A stretch of 64,000 nt of DNA from Vitellaria paradoxa (GCA_019916065.1 CM034240.1:51236372-51300371), one strand, 5' to 3'; shown: positions 34,101-47,170, numbered from the stretch's first letter. The notes: a model not told the origin generated them from the letters alone. Numbers and translations: made by a program.

Positions 34101-35022
34101 GTCGCAATCAACTTCCTGTTTGACAAAATAATAATAATAATAATAATAATAATAGCAAAAGGAAAAAAAAATGCATGACAGCTTTCCAATTAGCGTCTGC
34201 ATATATTTCATAGTTTTGTCCCTTAAAATATTAATTATATCACATCGTACCTTAAATTATAACTTCTTATTTTAAATTATCCCCGATTATTCATACCACT
34301 TAAATTATTAACTGAAAATAGCTATGTCACAAATACATGACTTTTAATGGGGGCTGATTAGATAAAATAATTCCAAAAAAAAAAAAAATGAATGCTTCCT
34401 TAAAGCTATATAGGCTCCGTCTCACTTTACCTATTTTATTATTAATTATCTTATATTACATAATAAATAACAACTCTGTATTTCAAATTATTGTAAATTG
34501 ATTATGTTGTTTAAGTTAGCTCTGCAACAATACATTAAGCTAGCTCCGCAAAAAACACAGTTTGAGATGTGTGCGCCAAACGTAAAAAAGTTTCGTTAAA
34601 CTACATTTTATCTCACTTTTTATTACTCCAAACACACCCATAATTCAACTTTAACATTTTTTGCCCTTCTGTTAAAATCCTCTAAATCGACCTCTATTTT
34701 ACATCAGTACACAAACACAATCATCCATGATCAAAATCACCACAAATTACACCCATTTCTCTCTACATATGCTTCTTTCAAGTTAGGTTTCAATCTTATC
34801 TAGCCTTTTTAAAAAGACCTGGAATCATTTTTTACGAACAATTACGAATTGTTGATCAACAATGCAAAATAGCTACACACATTTCTCTTACATATGTAAG
34901 CATGTGACTTCTATTTCCAATCACCCATGATGTTTGACGCATTGTTTGGCGACCTTAACGACAGAATGAATCCATTTGCAAGCTAAAAAATTGTCTTCTC
35001 CAACTCTCAATTTGGATTTTGA
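31121..35022. other. Intergenic DNA; one unexplained GC-richer ORF island
   Basis: Mostly A/T-rich with TA repeats (31521-31559, 32128-32154), a G10 run near 31768 and (AAT)n at about 34127-34153. At 33760-33910 a GC-richer patch is open on both strands (plus: SMKQGLIEAAVPMRKTSC; minus: GSETADEPLLTRAQLVFL). I do not recognise either reading and do not call a gene. Confidence 0.4.
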
Positions 35023-35042
35023 GCTAAAAAAACTTATTCTTC

Positions 35043-35303
35043 TGAGGTTGGGGAGAAACCCGCAGTCGCTATCAATGGGTGTTCACTGGGTGAAACCCGG
35101 CCCATGGTCCTAACCGGCAAAGAACCACGAGGAGGTAAACCAGCCTAGGCAAGCCCTGGCTGACCGACTCAGCTGAGAAGACTGTTAGATGGCTCTCCAC
35201 AATTAGAGGAAGGACTGCCCCCAAGAGGAGTCGAACTCAGGACCTATTGGTCCCGAGCCCTTCAGCCCGCCATCCGAACCAACTCGACTACCCCTTTCGG
35301 GGC
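35043..35303 (-). mobile_element. tRNA-derived SINE, copy 2 (inverted)
   Basis: Minus-strand copy of the SINE at 25992-26252: the 5' end CCCCGAAAGGGGTAGTCGAG and box B GAGTTCGACTCC, the CTTCCTCTAATTGTGGAG body and the 3' end AACCTCAG. The flanks repeat AAAAAAA(TT)CTTATTCTT on both sides as a target duplication. It is as long as copy 1, with scattered point differences. Confidence 0.9.
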
Positions 35304-35984
35304 AAAAAAAAAAAAAAAATTCTTATTCTTCTTAGCACTTACAGTGGTGAAGAAGAAATTGTGACCCTGATCCATTAGAATTGGTAGGGAGCACAAAATA
35401 TTTAAAAGACTTAAGAATTAAATTAAAACATTAGAGTTGTAATAGGCATTGTATCATTATATTATCTTAAAACGACGCATCTGAACTAATCTAACTCCTC
35501 TTTCAATCGAGATGGTTTGATTGTAACTCAATTTGATTTTAGGTTTAAAAAATTATTAATTTAATCATTTCAATTTTGTTTTTAATTAATATATTAAGCC
35601 AGCACAACTAGATGCACCAAACTGATGTAATGATAATTGGATTAGTTCAATTCGATTATCTCAGCTCTAATATGGCATTAGCTAAAAGAAAATCATAAAA
35701 TTAACCTTTTTTCTATCATAATTTTCTTAAATAAATTACACAACTTCAGATTTCTTGGTTGTAATTGTTAAAAATAAATAGGTTTAGAAATAACAATCGA
35801 GGTTCTAATAAAATCCTTTATTCATTCTCATATATAATTTTAGTAACCGTATTTTACTCATATCCACGTGGATTCAAAATAACAACATAAAAATAAACAA
35901 TAAAAACAAAAAATTGAAGTAATCATTGTATGAGAGTTATAAGTTCACTTCATAATGTTTAAATAAAAAATTAATATTTAGAAT
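35304..35984. other. AT-rich intergenic DNA
   Basis: Nothing recognised beyond the SINE flank and simple A/T tracts. Confidence 0.5.
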
Positions 35985-38150
35985 GTGTAAAAAAAAATTT
36001 AAAAACTACACACACAAATGGCAAAAGAAATTTTTAACTTATGCCAGTGGGCTGACTTAGAAATTTTATTAAGGGAATACAATGGCCTTATTATTAATTT
36101 TTTAAAAGACTCGTTACTCAATAATATTTTTTTTCATGAAACTTTTTATTGAAATCCTATTGAAATTCGTTTAAGACATTCGTATTTACTTTTTAATATG
36201 TCAATATAATTTTGAAAATAATTTAAGTTATACTAAGTGAAATTAGAAATTAAAGTGAGGTATAAGTCACAAACACAAACACAATTGTAGTGTTAAATTT
36301 TATATATGTAAAGCAAAAGAATTAAAAATATTAATATATCAAATTTTAACAAAAAAATAAATTTTATTTGAGACATAATTAGTGAATACAAATATAAAAT
36401 TCAAAACCTTTAGAAATATTTAAGGGGAGTAATAATTTATAATAACATTAAAATATTAAAGATATTCTTATAAATAGGACACTTAACCCTCTGCCTCTAC
36501 GTGATAACGTCTTACTCATATTGATATAGAATTTAAGTATTTATTTTTAAATACCCTCAACCAATAACTCATTGGGTAGCAGGAGGTCAGTTCGAAATTC
36601 GACGAGGCTTTGTTTGAGATTATAAAAAATTTTAAAAATAATTTATTTTTTATTTCACTAAATAAATAATAAATTTATAATTTATTTTATTTTATTTTAT
36701 TTTTTAACACTACAAACACGTCCTAAACTCAACGCTTCAATTATAGATTCGGGTCGATCGTACCCTATGATTTTTTCCTGTTGTTGTCAGTTGCTCCTAC
36801 CTAGTGGACGGTTGATCACCCACCACCACTTATCATAATGCTCAATCAACCGATTCTCCTCGGTCCCACTACTACCATTCTCGTACCCAAACACTGCTCC
36901 GTGACGGTGGATGTCGGCTCTGCAGTGGGCTGAAGCTAAAGTTGGTTTTTTTTTTTTAACTATTATTATTTTAAAATTATCATACATTTAAATGTGGGGC
37001 CGAGGTGGAAAATAAACTTCAGAAGCCGAATTATTGCATATCCATGGTCTTAATTTTTTTAAATAATCTAATGATTTTAATTTAATTTAATTAAAATTAT
37101 TTTTAACTAAAATTTGTTTATCTTTTAGTTTGACTAAATTAATAAAATTTCATTAAAAAATAATTTTAATTAAATTAAATTAGAACTATGAGATTATTTG
37201 AAAAAAATCAAAATTATTGATATACAACACTTTAACACCTTATCGCCCATTAAAATATCCACTCAAATCGTACATAAATTTATAAATAAGTTATAATTGA
37301 GTTAGCTTGTTTTACCGAAAATAATAATAATAATAATAATAAATACAATTTTTATCACTTTTTAAATTACAAAAAATTGTTAGATTTTAAAACTTGTCAA
37401 ACAACTTTTAACAACTTTTAATAATTTTTAAAAACTTTTTACAAAATTTCTATCTATAAAATTTTATATTTATTTTTTATCCTTTTTACTTTTTCTAATT
37501 GCATCCACACAACCTTTTGCATTAATACATTTTAATGTTTGAGTTAGACATAACCAGACTATATATCTACAACAACTGACTCTCAAATTCTCTTACATTG
37601 ATGTATATATCTAAAACAACCGACTCTCAAATTCTCTTATATTGATACTCTAAAACAATTGATTCTCAATCTCTCTTATATTGGTTTTTTTTTTTTTTGA
37701 TATATTCATTACTTATTATATCTTTTCTTAAATTACTATATATTCATCTTAACATATATTTTATTAAATTAATTAACCACAAAAAAGTAATTACTTGCCT
37801 AATTAATTCCTAAAAGATAAAGATGAAATAATTAATATTTAAACAACAAAATAATGTAAATTGTAAGTTAAAGTTAAAAAACTTAAAATAAATACTACAA
37901 CAATTTAAAATTAACTTGGAGAAAAAAATTATTACTATTACAATTTATTTTGAATAAAAAGTATAGAAAACTCTTTAAACTTGCCAAGATGGCATTTCAC
38001 TAGTTAAGGAAAATAGTAGTTTCAGTAAAATTATTTCAATAGTGCTTAAATAATTAATGTCTTCTATATAACAATAAAGTCCATTTAGTTTACTAAAAGA
38101 TATTAAAAAATTTTAAAAATCTCTAAAAGTTATTCACTTTTAAAATATAT
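35985..38150. repeat. Tandem duplication, unit 1 (about 2.2 kb)
   Basis: Repeated in direct orientation at about 38151-40380. Anchors: CCAGTGGGCTGACTTAG (36044; 38203), GCCTCTACGTGATAA (36493; 38665), GGTAGC followed by GAGTTCGAAATTCGACGAG-like text (36576; 38888), CTAGTGGACGGTTGATCACC (36800; 39137), and TTGCCAAGATGGCATTT (37981; 40287). It carries an older small MITE (about 36606-36725) shared with unit 2. Its right end runs into the first half of a hAT-like MITE (from about 38090) that is cut off where unit 2 begins. Confidence 0.9.
36787..36954 (-). other. Conserved open patch present in both duplication units, unrecognised
   Basis: A minus-strand frame (GAVFGYENG ... HYDKWWWVINRPLG ... 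SN-stop) is GC-richer than its surroundings and is open, without indels, in unit 2 as well (about 39121-39285). By eye the paired codons differ by about 10 replacement and 3 silent changes, which does not suggest protein constraint. It may be a captured gene fragment. I do not recognise the domain. Confidence 0.3.
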
Positions 38151-38695
38151 AAAAAACTATTTAAAAACTATACACATAAATGGTAAAAGAAAATTTTAAC
38201 TTATACCAGTGGGCTGACTTAGAAATTTTATTAAGGGGATAAGCATTTTTTTAAAGACTCATTACTCAATAACATTTTTTTTTTCATAAACTTTTTATTG
38301 CAATACTATTGAAATTCGTTGAAGATATTCTTATTCGTATTTTCTTTTTACTATGTCAATACAAATTTGAAAATAATTTAAAATTAAAACTAAAATTAAA
38401 GTTATACTAAGTGAAATTAGAAATTAAAGTAAGGTATAAGTCACAAACACAAACACAATTGTAGTGTTAAATTTTATATTTGTAAAATAAAAAATAAAAA
38501 ATATTAGTATATCAAATTTTAATAAAAAATAAATTTTATTTGTGACATAATTAGTAAATACAAACATAAAATTTAAAACCTTTAGATGTATTTAAGGGGA
38601 GTAATAATTTATAACAACGTTAAAATATTAAAGATATTCTTATAAATAGGGCACTTAACCCCTTGCCTCTACGTGATAATGTCTTACTTTTATTG

Positions 38696-38842
38696 AGAGA
38701 GTGTTTAATTGATAAAAAGTTGGTTAAAAATACAATAAAAGTATAAAAATGTGATATATAAAAAAATTTAATTGAAAAAAAATATAAAAATTAATTAAAA
38801 TTAATAAATTTTAGTGTCTTTTAGTGCCATCAAATATGGCCT
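38696..38842. mobile_element. Small insertion present only in unit 2, MITE-like
   Basis: Unit 1 reads CTTACTCATATTGATATAG where unit 2 has CTTACTTTTATTG, then about 147 bp of extra AT-rich DNA, then ATATGG. The insert ends (AGAGTGTTTAATTGAT / AGGCCATATTTGATGG) are weak inverted repeats. Confidence 0.5.
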
Positions 38843-39655
38843 GATATGGTGTCTTTATTTTTAAATACCCTCAACCAATAACTCATTGGGTAGCAGCTGG
38901 TGAGTTCGAAATTCGACGAGATTTCGTTTGAGATGATAAAAAATTTTAAAAATTTTAAAAAATATTAAAATTTATTTATTTTTTTATCTCAATATACAAA
39001 TAATAAATTTAAAATTTATCTTATTTTATCTTATTTTTTATCACTCTAAACACACCTTAAAACTCAACGCGTCAATTATACATACGGGGTGGATCGTACC
39101 CAACGATTTTTTCCTGTTGTTGTCAGTTGCTCGTACCTAGTGGACGGTTGATCACCCACCACCACTTATCATGCTGCTCAATCAACCGAATCTTCTCGGT
39201 CACACTTCTACTATTCTCGTACCCAAACACTGCTCCGTGACGGAGGATGTCAGCTTTGCAGTGGGCCGACGCTAAAGTTTGATTTTTTTTTTAACTATTA
39301 TTATTTTAAAATTATCATACATTTAAATGCGGGCCCGAGGTAGAAAATAAACTTCAGAAGCCGAATTATTGCATATCGAGGGTCTTAATTTTTTTAAATA
39401 ATCTAATGATCTTAATTTAACTTAATTAAAATTATTTTTTCATTAAAATTTGTTTATCTTTTAGTTTGACTAAATTAATAAGTTTTCATTAAAAAATAAT
39501 TTTAATTAAATTAAATTAAAACTATTAAATCATTAGGAGAAAATCAAAATTATTGATATACAATACTTTAGCACCTTATAGCCCATTAAAATACCCACTC
39601 AAATAGTACATAAATATATGAATAAGTTATAATTGAGTTAGCTTGTTTTACCGCA

Positions 39656-39689
<34 letters not shown>

Positions 39690-39699
39690 ATATATATAA
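39656..39699. repeat. TA microsatellite in unit 2 where unit 1 has (AAT)n
   Basis: Between TTGTTTTACCG and CACTTTTTAAATTAC, unit 2 holds about 44 bp of TA repeat, while unit 1 (about 37317-37342) holds AAT repeats at the same place. Confidence 0.85.
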
Positions 39700-40382
39700 T
39701 TTTTACCACTTTTTAAATTACAAAAAATTGTTAGATTTTAAAACTTGTCAAACAACTTTCAACAACTTTTAATAATTTTTAAGAACTTTTTACAAAATTT
39801 CTATCCATGAAATCTTATTTTTATTTTTTGTCCTTTTTACTTTTTCTAATTGCATCCACACAACCTTTCGTATCGGTGCATGTTAATGTTTGAGCTGAAC
39901 ATAAACAACTATATATCTAAAACAACTGACTCTCTAATTCTCTTATATTGATACTCTAAAACAATTGATTCTCAATTTCTCTTATATTGATTTTTTTTCC
40001 GATAAATTCATTACTTATTATTTCTTTTCTTAAATTACCATACATTCATCTTAGCATATATTTTTATTAAATTAATTAACCACAAAAAAGTAATTACTTG
40101 CCTAATTAATTCTTAAAAGATAAAAATGAAATAATTAATATTTAAACAACAAAATAATGTAAATTGTAAGTTAAAGTTAAAAAACTTAAAATAAATACTA
40201 CAATAATTTAAAATTAACTTGGAGAAAAGAATATTACTATTATAATTTATTTTGAATAAAAAAGTATAGAAAACTCTTTAAACTTGCCAAGATGGCATTT
40301 TACTAGTTTAGGAAAATAGTAGTTTCAGTAAAATTATTTCAATAGGGCTTAAATAATTAATGTCTTCTATATAATAATAAAG

Positions 40383-40532
40383 TCTGTTTGGTTTGTTAAA
40401 AAATATTAAAAATTTTTAAAAATATCTAAAAGTTATTTATTTTTTATCTCACTGTCCGAATTATGAACCTACAAATTATCTCATTTTATCTTAATTTATC
40501 TTACTTTTTATCACTCTAAACGCTATTGTAAT
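40383..40532. mobile_element. hAT-like MITE at the end of unit 2
   Basis: Starts AGTCTGTTTGGTTTG and ends with TTATCACTCTAAACGCTA. The interior (ATCTCACTGTCCGAATTATGAAC, TTATCTCATTTTATCTTAA) relates to family A. A truncated copy of its left half lies at the unit 1/unit 2 junction. Confidence 0.55.
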
Positions 40533-40942
40533 ATTGATGTCAAAATTTAAAATCTACTAACTACTAAAAATAAAATAAAAAAATAATTATTGTACAAAAT
40601 GTTTTTAACGTTTACATTAATATTATTTTCAATTTAAATTTATAAAAAAAACTAAATCAAGTGAAATGCTTGCATACTCTCATCATGTAAGAGATTAGTG
40701 TTTTGAGATTGGAGGCCGTCAAATTGGAAATAAATTATTACAAGTGGTGAAATTCCTTTTATAATTGTACAATTTTAATTAATGACATGAAGTTAATGTT
40801 ACGCTTTAACTGTACAATTTTTTAATCTTAGAAGCGTGAGAATTTTAAAACGACAGCTACGCACATCGATTGACATTGACATTCAATTGCTATTTTAATT
40901 TTTTTATCGAAACAGTCAATTTTAATCATTTGTTTTAACCAA

Positions 40943-41455
40943 GGGTGTGTTTAGTGTACCAAGTTTTGAAAAAATATCTGAAAATATTTTAAAATTTCTA
41001 TTATATTTTTACACATTCATATTTTTTTGAAATTTAAAAAAATTTAATACTTTTTTAAAAAAAGTCGATAACTGAAATTCTGATAATTAAATGATAAAAA
41101 TTTTTTTACTATTTTTACTGCAGACTCCTAAACTATCAAATGACACTTATTATAACTATTTTTTCTCGGGTTACAGAAACCGTTCCGATGGATTGTAGAA
41201 ACTGTTTCGACGCATTCGCACAGTCAATTTCCGTCTAAACGGATTGTAAAAACCGTTTTGAATTCAGTTTCGTCCGTAAATAATTCATGACTGATACAAA
41301 ATTTTGAATCTGTCCAAACATAAATCTAGTTCGTTGGAACAGGAATTCTTCTGTTCATTTCTAAAAAATACGACTTAAGATATGTGCACCAAATGTAAAA
41401 AATTTCATCAATCATATTTTATCTTACTTTTTATCACTCAAAACACACCCTAACT
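40943..41455. mobile_element. hAT-like non-autonomous element
   Basis: Inverted ends AGGGTGTGTTTAGTG and (opposite strand) AGGGTGTGTTTTGAGTG. The interior has repeated GAAACCGTT / GGATTGTA(G/A)AAAC motifs at 41175-41265. Non-coding. Confidence 0.6.
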
Positions 41456-44400
41456 ACCGTTTTGCTAATGTTAAAAATATCGACTTGCCATGCCGACGGT
41501 GTTGTGTTTGCCAATTCTGAATGCCTTATTTATTTATTTTAGAAAGGTATGCAATTCTGAATACTCCAAGTCAATAAAGATGAAACGGTCCTGGTTGGTT
41601 AGTGTGTTCAAGATTTGGCAAATTTTTTTTTCTTTCTAAAATGTCGGAGGTTGGTTTCCGAAAGTCAGAAATCAAAAGCGTGCAAGGCAAATAAATCAAT
41701 TGATTGTGGGAGCCCGTTGTTTTTCGGTTCACGTTTTCATAATTTTAAAAATTCCATCATTATTATTATTATTATTATTATATTGTGTCATTACGTAAAT
41801 TTTCTTTTTTTTTTTTTTCATTACGTTCCCAAATTTTCTTCCGTTACACTCACGAATTTTTATTATCATCATACCATCGTTACCCATTTTTAAAATTCAT
41901 GCACGTATTGCTCCTTTGTGTCAAATTCTAATTACTATTATTTTTTAAATGGTAAGTTAGGAATTATGATAAATTGTTTTTTTAATTTAAAATTCTGAGG
42001 AAAAAAATTTGATTGTATATCGTTACGCAATAAAAAATATACATATTTTTCCCTCAAATTGTCAACATGTACACCGGAAATGAATGAAGGGTCAATGGCG
42101 ATCTATGACACTTAAATGTGAAGGGAAAAATGATGGTCAAAGGTAAGATCAGTCGTAAAAGTTTTTATTCTTTTTGTCAATATCAAGTTCAACAAGAATT
42201 AAGCTTTTCTTCCTTCAAAACTATTTAATAATAATAATATTATTATTATTTTCACCTGTCCGTGTTTCATGAATAGCAACAATATTTAGGTTGTGTTTGC
42301 ATTTGATTTATGGATTTCAAAATTAAGGAATTTGGTACTAATTACTTATAGAAGAATTACTTAAATATAATTTTGTTAATTTAGGTAAAAATTTATCATA
42401 TATTTGAGTAGTTTAATATTCTAATTTTGTGAGACATTTGAAATTGTTAAAAAAAATAATTATTTGAAATTTTTTATAATAGTGAGCTTCACCATTTTAA
42501 AAAATAGCAGCACTGATACTATGGTAACAATCATTAAAAAGACTTTTAATTATGTATTATGACATAAATTAACTCTGTCACAAATATTTTTAATATTATT
42601 TAATCTCAATTTCATTAATTTTAAAAATTCTTAATTTTTTAGATGGAGTCTTAATAATTTAAGTGGCATTTAATTTATTTTTCTATTTCTTGTTTTCTGT
42701 TTTTTTTATGTGTTAAAAATTTAAAAACGAAAAAACAAAAAATATTCTATTATTTAACTCTCGTTTATACACTGGGATTAAGCAATTAAAGTAGGTAATT
42801 ATGGATGAATGCTTTGTTAATTACTTATGTTGAACATGAAATTAGTTTTTCGTTTGGGTCAATGAGTTGAAATAAAATGGAAGAGAAATAAAAGTATTCA
42901 TTTTGCCTTTTTTTTTTTCCTTCTTTCTTCATTTTTCTCTCCATTAGTATTTATATTTCAAACACAATTAATTGAAGAATTGAATAGTATAATGAGAAGA
43001 TATCCTCTGTCCGAAACTACTGTCATAAATTCCTACCTCATTATAAATGTGTATTGAATTACTAATTAAATAAGTCTAATTCAACAAATATTTATGATGG
43101 AAATAAGAATTTGAAATAGAAGATTTAAACTCATAATATAATACTTTACTTTCTATGAATTAATTGCAAATATGCTATAATTTCATAATTTTTTCTTCAA
43201 TAGCTTCTTTAATTATTATACCTTTATACACCATTATTATCTTATTTTTTTAATGGTTGCTTTGAGTATGTCTAGAGCTCTTAAAAAAAAAAAATTCTAA
43301 AAATTTTTATAAAATAAAAAAATTATTCAATGCACAAATTAAGAAATTATAAATTTTATAATTTTTTTCACTTCAAACACCCCGTTGCTAGAGCACCATG
43401 CAAATGAAAACAAATTAGAAGGAAATTCTCCATTGCCATGTACTTCGATCATCATGGCAAGGCGGGCTGCCACCATGGTTTGCCCTTATTTAAGAGAATA
43501 GAGGACCGGCACCAATACCTTAATACAAAATTAAAAGATGCCTCCCCTTTATTAGACCACAATTCAGCAACAGTGTGGACCCACATTCCGCAACACTCAA
43601 CTCTTTGAGAGCTTCACTGTCGGTAACAGGTCCCTTCTCTTTCAATGATTAAGCTTAATTGCTCTGTTTTCTAATGTTCATTAGTTGTAGTCCTTTTTGT
43701 CGAGGTTGGTCGTGATTTCAGGTTCAGTTTGACAAAATTTTTATCAAAACTTATTTAGTAAATTTATTTTCTATTTTTAGTTTTTAGTTTCCAAAAAACT
43801 AAAAATTATTTTTAAAATTTTTAAAAATTTTAAAAAAGTAACTGCCAATCGCCACTCACCTCCTATCACCATCGTTGATTGCAACCCATCACTAATTGTC
43901 GACTGGCTGGTCGGACGCTACCCACCTCTAACCACTGTCGTCTGTTGCCACCCGCTATCCACTTGCACACACTATTACCATCGATTACCCTTCTTTCACT
44001 GTCAGTTGCCACTCACCACCGATCACCACTGCCATTAATCGCATAGGTTATCATCTTCAACCATATTATCACTGTCTACCAACTAATAATTATTATTATC
44101 ATTTTTATGTTTTTAATTTTTTATACTATGAAAGTAAAAATTAAAAACTAAACATAAAAATTAAAATTAATAATTTTATCAAATGAACCGTTAAAAATTT
44201 CGTGAATCAGTCAAAATATACAAAATATAAAATGATAATTTAGTCAATTTTAGAAAAAGAAGGGTTAAAAAATTAGAATTTTCAAAAACAGGAAGTTGCC
44301 AAACCGCGGTCATACGACCCTTCCATATTTCATAAGGTGGTGTTTGAAATTGTTTAAATTTATTTTAATTTATAAAAGTTATAGTCTTATAATTTATATT

Positions 44401-44650
44401 ATGAATAAAAAATTTAAATTTTAAAAAGATTCGTAAAAATTTAAAGAAAAACAAATTGCTCCAAACAGAGCCAAGGGCGTCACCGATAAACTCGGAGCTG
44501 ACCTCTTGCCACCGTTCAAGAAAACAACCAGGTGATTATCACGTCATCAGAGGGGAGGCAGCAATCCGTCCCGGTTGGCATGGGAAAGTACAAATACTAC
44601 CGCTCTCGAATGATTGCCATTAGATTTTTCTTAAAAAACTGGCCCCTGAT
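41456..44650. other. AT-rich intergenic DNA
   Basis: No gene seen. ATT microsatellite near 41757-41781 with poly-T, an AAT/ATT palindromic patch near 42225-42250, and a CCACC/TCACC-rich degenerate stretch at about 43850-44040. ORFs here are simple-sequence translations. Confidence 0.5.
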
Positions 44651-44824
44651 TAAGGCGTCGTTTGGTTTGTAATAGTTTGATAAAAATTTTTAAAAATTTT
44701 TATAAATCTCTGTTAACTTTATATCACATCAACTTTTTTCTCTCACTACACGCATTACGAACTCTCTCCAAACCACAATTTATCTCAATTTATTTCATTT
44801 TTTCTTACTCCAAACAACCCCTAA
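44651..44824. mobile_element. hAT-like MITE, family A, copy 2
   Basis: Ends TAAGGCGTCGTTTGG and (opposite strand) TTAGGGGTTGTTTGG. The interior is close to 7659-7828 (TATAAATCTCTGTTAA, CGCATTACGAACTCT). The ORF at 44662-44850 is the element read through. Confidence 0.7.
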
Positions 44825-44874
44825 ATAAAATAAAAAAACTAACTTATTAAAAATTTTCATTTTGTAATATATTT

Positions 44875-45935
44875 TAATGCAACTAAATAATAATAATCTA
44901 CATTTGGTTATGGTAGCCAGTGAAGATTTGTGGTTGTTTTTTTCCTCCATAAGTTAAACGTATGCAATTTGGGTTCCATGTAGAGCTTATGATATTCGGC
45001 TTCGGATTAGATTGGAATTGGACTTTTATATAAATATAATGTATTTTAGTCAGGTGCAAATTTCATTTGGAGTTTAAAATTCTATCCAAACTCGACCCAT
45101 TACATAATATGTATGTTAAGGGTATGTTTGAAGTGAAAAAAAAATGAGATAAATTAAGATGAATTAAGATAAATTGAAAGTTCGTAATGCGTACAGTAAA
45201 AGAAAAAAGTTGATATGATATAAAATTAACAGAGATTTATAAAATTTTTTATTGTTTGTTTGTAAACCAAATGAAACCTAATTTGAATTTAAAAAAATTC
45301 AAATCTATCAGGTAGGTCCAAACTTATGATTCTAATTCTAAACTCAGCTATTCATATAAATCAATTATTTTTTTTTTCCAAATTTGTCCCATGAACCTAA
45401 TAAATAATTAGTCTAAATCCTTTCAAAATGCGGGCTCTTGAGCTATGATTAACTTTAATTTCACTATTACATTATAGATTAATGTTGCACTTAAAAAGTT
45501 ATTTAGAGATGTGTAAAATTTATCAATTTAAAAACATCTACTAAAATATATTTTAATTACAATTTTTAGTACAAATCTTTTAAAAAATCATTTAATGCAA
45601 AGAAAAATACAAAACTTAAATAAGTGAGAATAGATTGCTTGCCCTCACGCACCGGAAATTATATATATATATATATATATATGGTAGAGGGCTAAATGCA
45701 TGGTATGATTGGATGGTGAAGGTTATTTTCTCTTATTTATGTTTTTTAGTTATGTTTTCTCTAATTTTTTTTTTCTCACCGTAGCTAAATATAATATTAA
45801 TAATATAAGTTACAAATAATTAAAAATCATACACCTGTGATTCCACGCATTATCCCATTTTATAGTTAATATTCTCTCGTCCTAATTGCAAGCAAATTAA
45901 GTTTTTAGCAAGGTTTTTTTTTTTTTTTTTTTCTA
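44875..45935. repeat. Diverged tandem duplication, unit 1 (about 1.1 kb)
   Basis: Matches about 46130-47170: GAAGATTTGTGGTTGTTTTT (44923) with GGGAGTTTGTGGTTGTATTT (46183), AAAATATATTTTAATTACAA (45542; 46610), and AATATAAGTTACAAATAATT (45803; 47031). Unit 1 contains a MITE (45118-45281) missing from unit 2. Confidence 0.8.
45118..45281. mobile_element. hAT-like MITE, family A, copy 3 (inverted)
   Basis: Reverse-oriented relative of 44651-44824. Ends AAGGGTATGTTTGAAG and (opposite strand) TTAGGTTTCATTTGG; on the minus strand TATAAATCTCTGTTAA and CGCATTACGAACTTT. Absent at the paralogous spot near 46245, which confirms insertion after the local duplication. Confidence 0.75.
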
Positions 45936-46129
45936 AATGTAATCGAACTATTTCTTTGAATATAAAACATTTTTTTTACAGATTTGATAGACAATAAAAC
46001 CGTTAGAATTGTGAATTTTTTTCATTACATTTAGATACTATAAATGGCCTAAGCGAAGCAAATGCTACTAATTTATTAAAGTATACGGCCAAACCTTTGA
46101 GAGTTTACAAAGTTAAGATTAAACTAAAA

Positions 46130-47170
46130 TATTAATTTTGCTCATTCATAAAGTTACTTAGCTATGGTTGTTGAAGCTAGTGGGAGTTTGTGGTTGTATT
46201 TTCCTTCACCTAACTGAAACTTATCCAAACTTGGCTTCTCACCCAATAAGTATACTAATTTTAGTTTAGCAAATTTGACCTATAAAGCAAGTCTAAGTTT
46301 ATGGCCCCAACCCTAATCTCGTATAAAAATTTATATCAAGTTAATTTCTTTTTCCCTAAACTTATCATATGAGTTTAATAATTAGTCTAAATCTTTTCAA
46401 AATTTAAGCCAATAAAATTTAACTTATCGAATTTCTTGACTCATGATTAATCCCAATTTCATACTTATACTGTATATGCATTTTTCGATTTCAATTAAAA
46501 TATTATTACATAATAGAGTAATGTATAGTTTAAATAAAAAAAAGTTATCGAGACATTTAAAAATTTATCAATTTAAATGATAGTAAAAAAAAAAAATGAT
46601 AGCACAAATTAAAATATATTTTAATTACAAATTCCATTACAAGTCTTTTGAAAAATAATTTTTCATGTAATAAATTTTTCTTGGGAATGTAAGTGGCATA
46701 ATTGAATTGTACATCTTAAAAAATCCAAATTCTCATTTAATGCAAGAAAAAGTACAAAACACATAAGTGAGACTAGAATGCTCATTACTCCCCCCCCCCC
46801 CCAACCCAAAAAAGAAAGGCTCTACTCCGGAGAGCTAATTGTATAGTGTAATTGAATGGCAAAAAAATTTTAACAGTTTATTTTTTTACTGTAATTTATT
46901 GTAGTGAATTTTTTACTGTAATCCTTTAATTCTATTTAATTTCTTATTTAATGGTTATATATATATATATATATATATATTATGTTCTATTTATTTTTTT
47001 AATCTCACCACAATTAAATATAATATTATTAATATAAGTTACAAATAATTAAAAATCATATACATGTAATCCTACGCATTATCTTATTGTATTATTTAAT
47101 ATTCTCTTGTCTCATTTACAAACAAAATATTCTTTTGGCAATTTGTTTTTCTTTTTAAATGTAATAAAAT
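46130..47170. repeat. Diverged tandem duplication, unit 2
   Basis: Partner of 44875-45935. Includes a C12-13 run near 46790 and a TA microsatellite at 46961-46980. Confidence 0.8.

Larger units (their letters stand above)
38151..40380. repeat. Tandem duplication, unit 2 (about 2.2 kb)
   Basis: Second copy of 35985-38150. It differs by point changes, a roughly 147-bp insertion at about 38696-38842 and a different microsatellite at 39656-39699. Its right end continues into a full-length hAT-like MITE (40383-40532). Confidence 0.9.
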
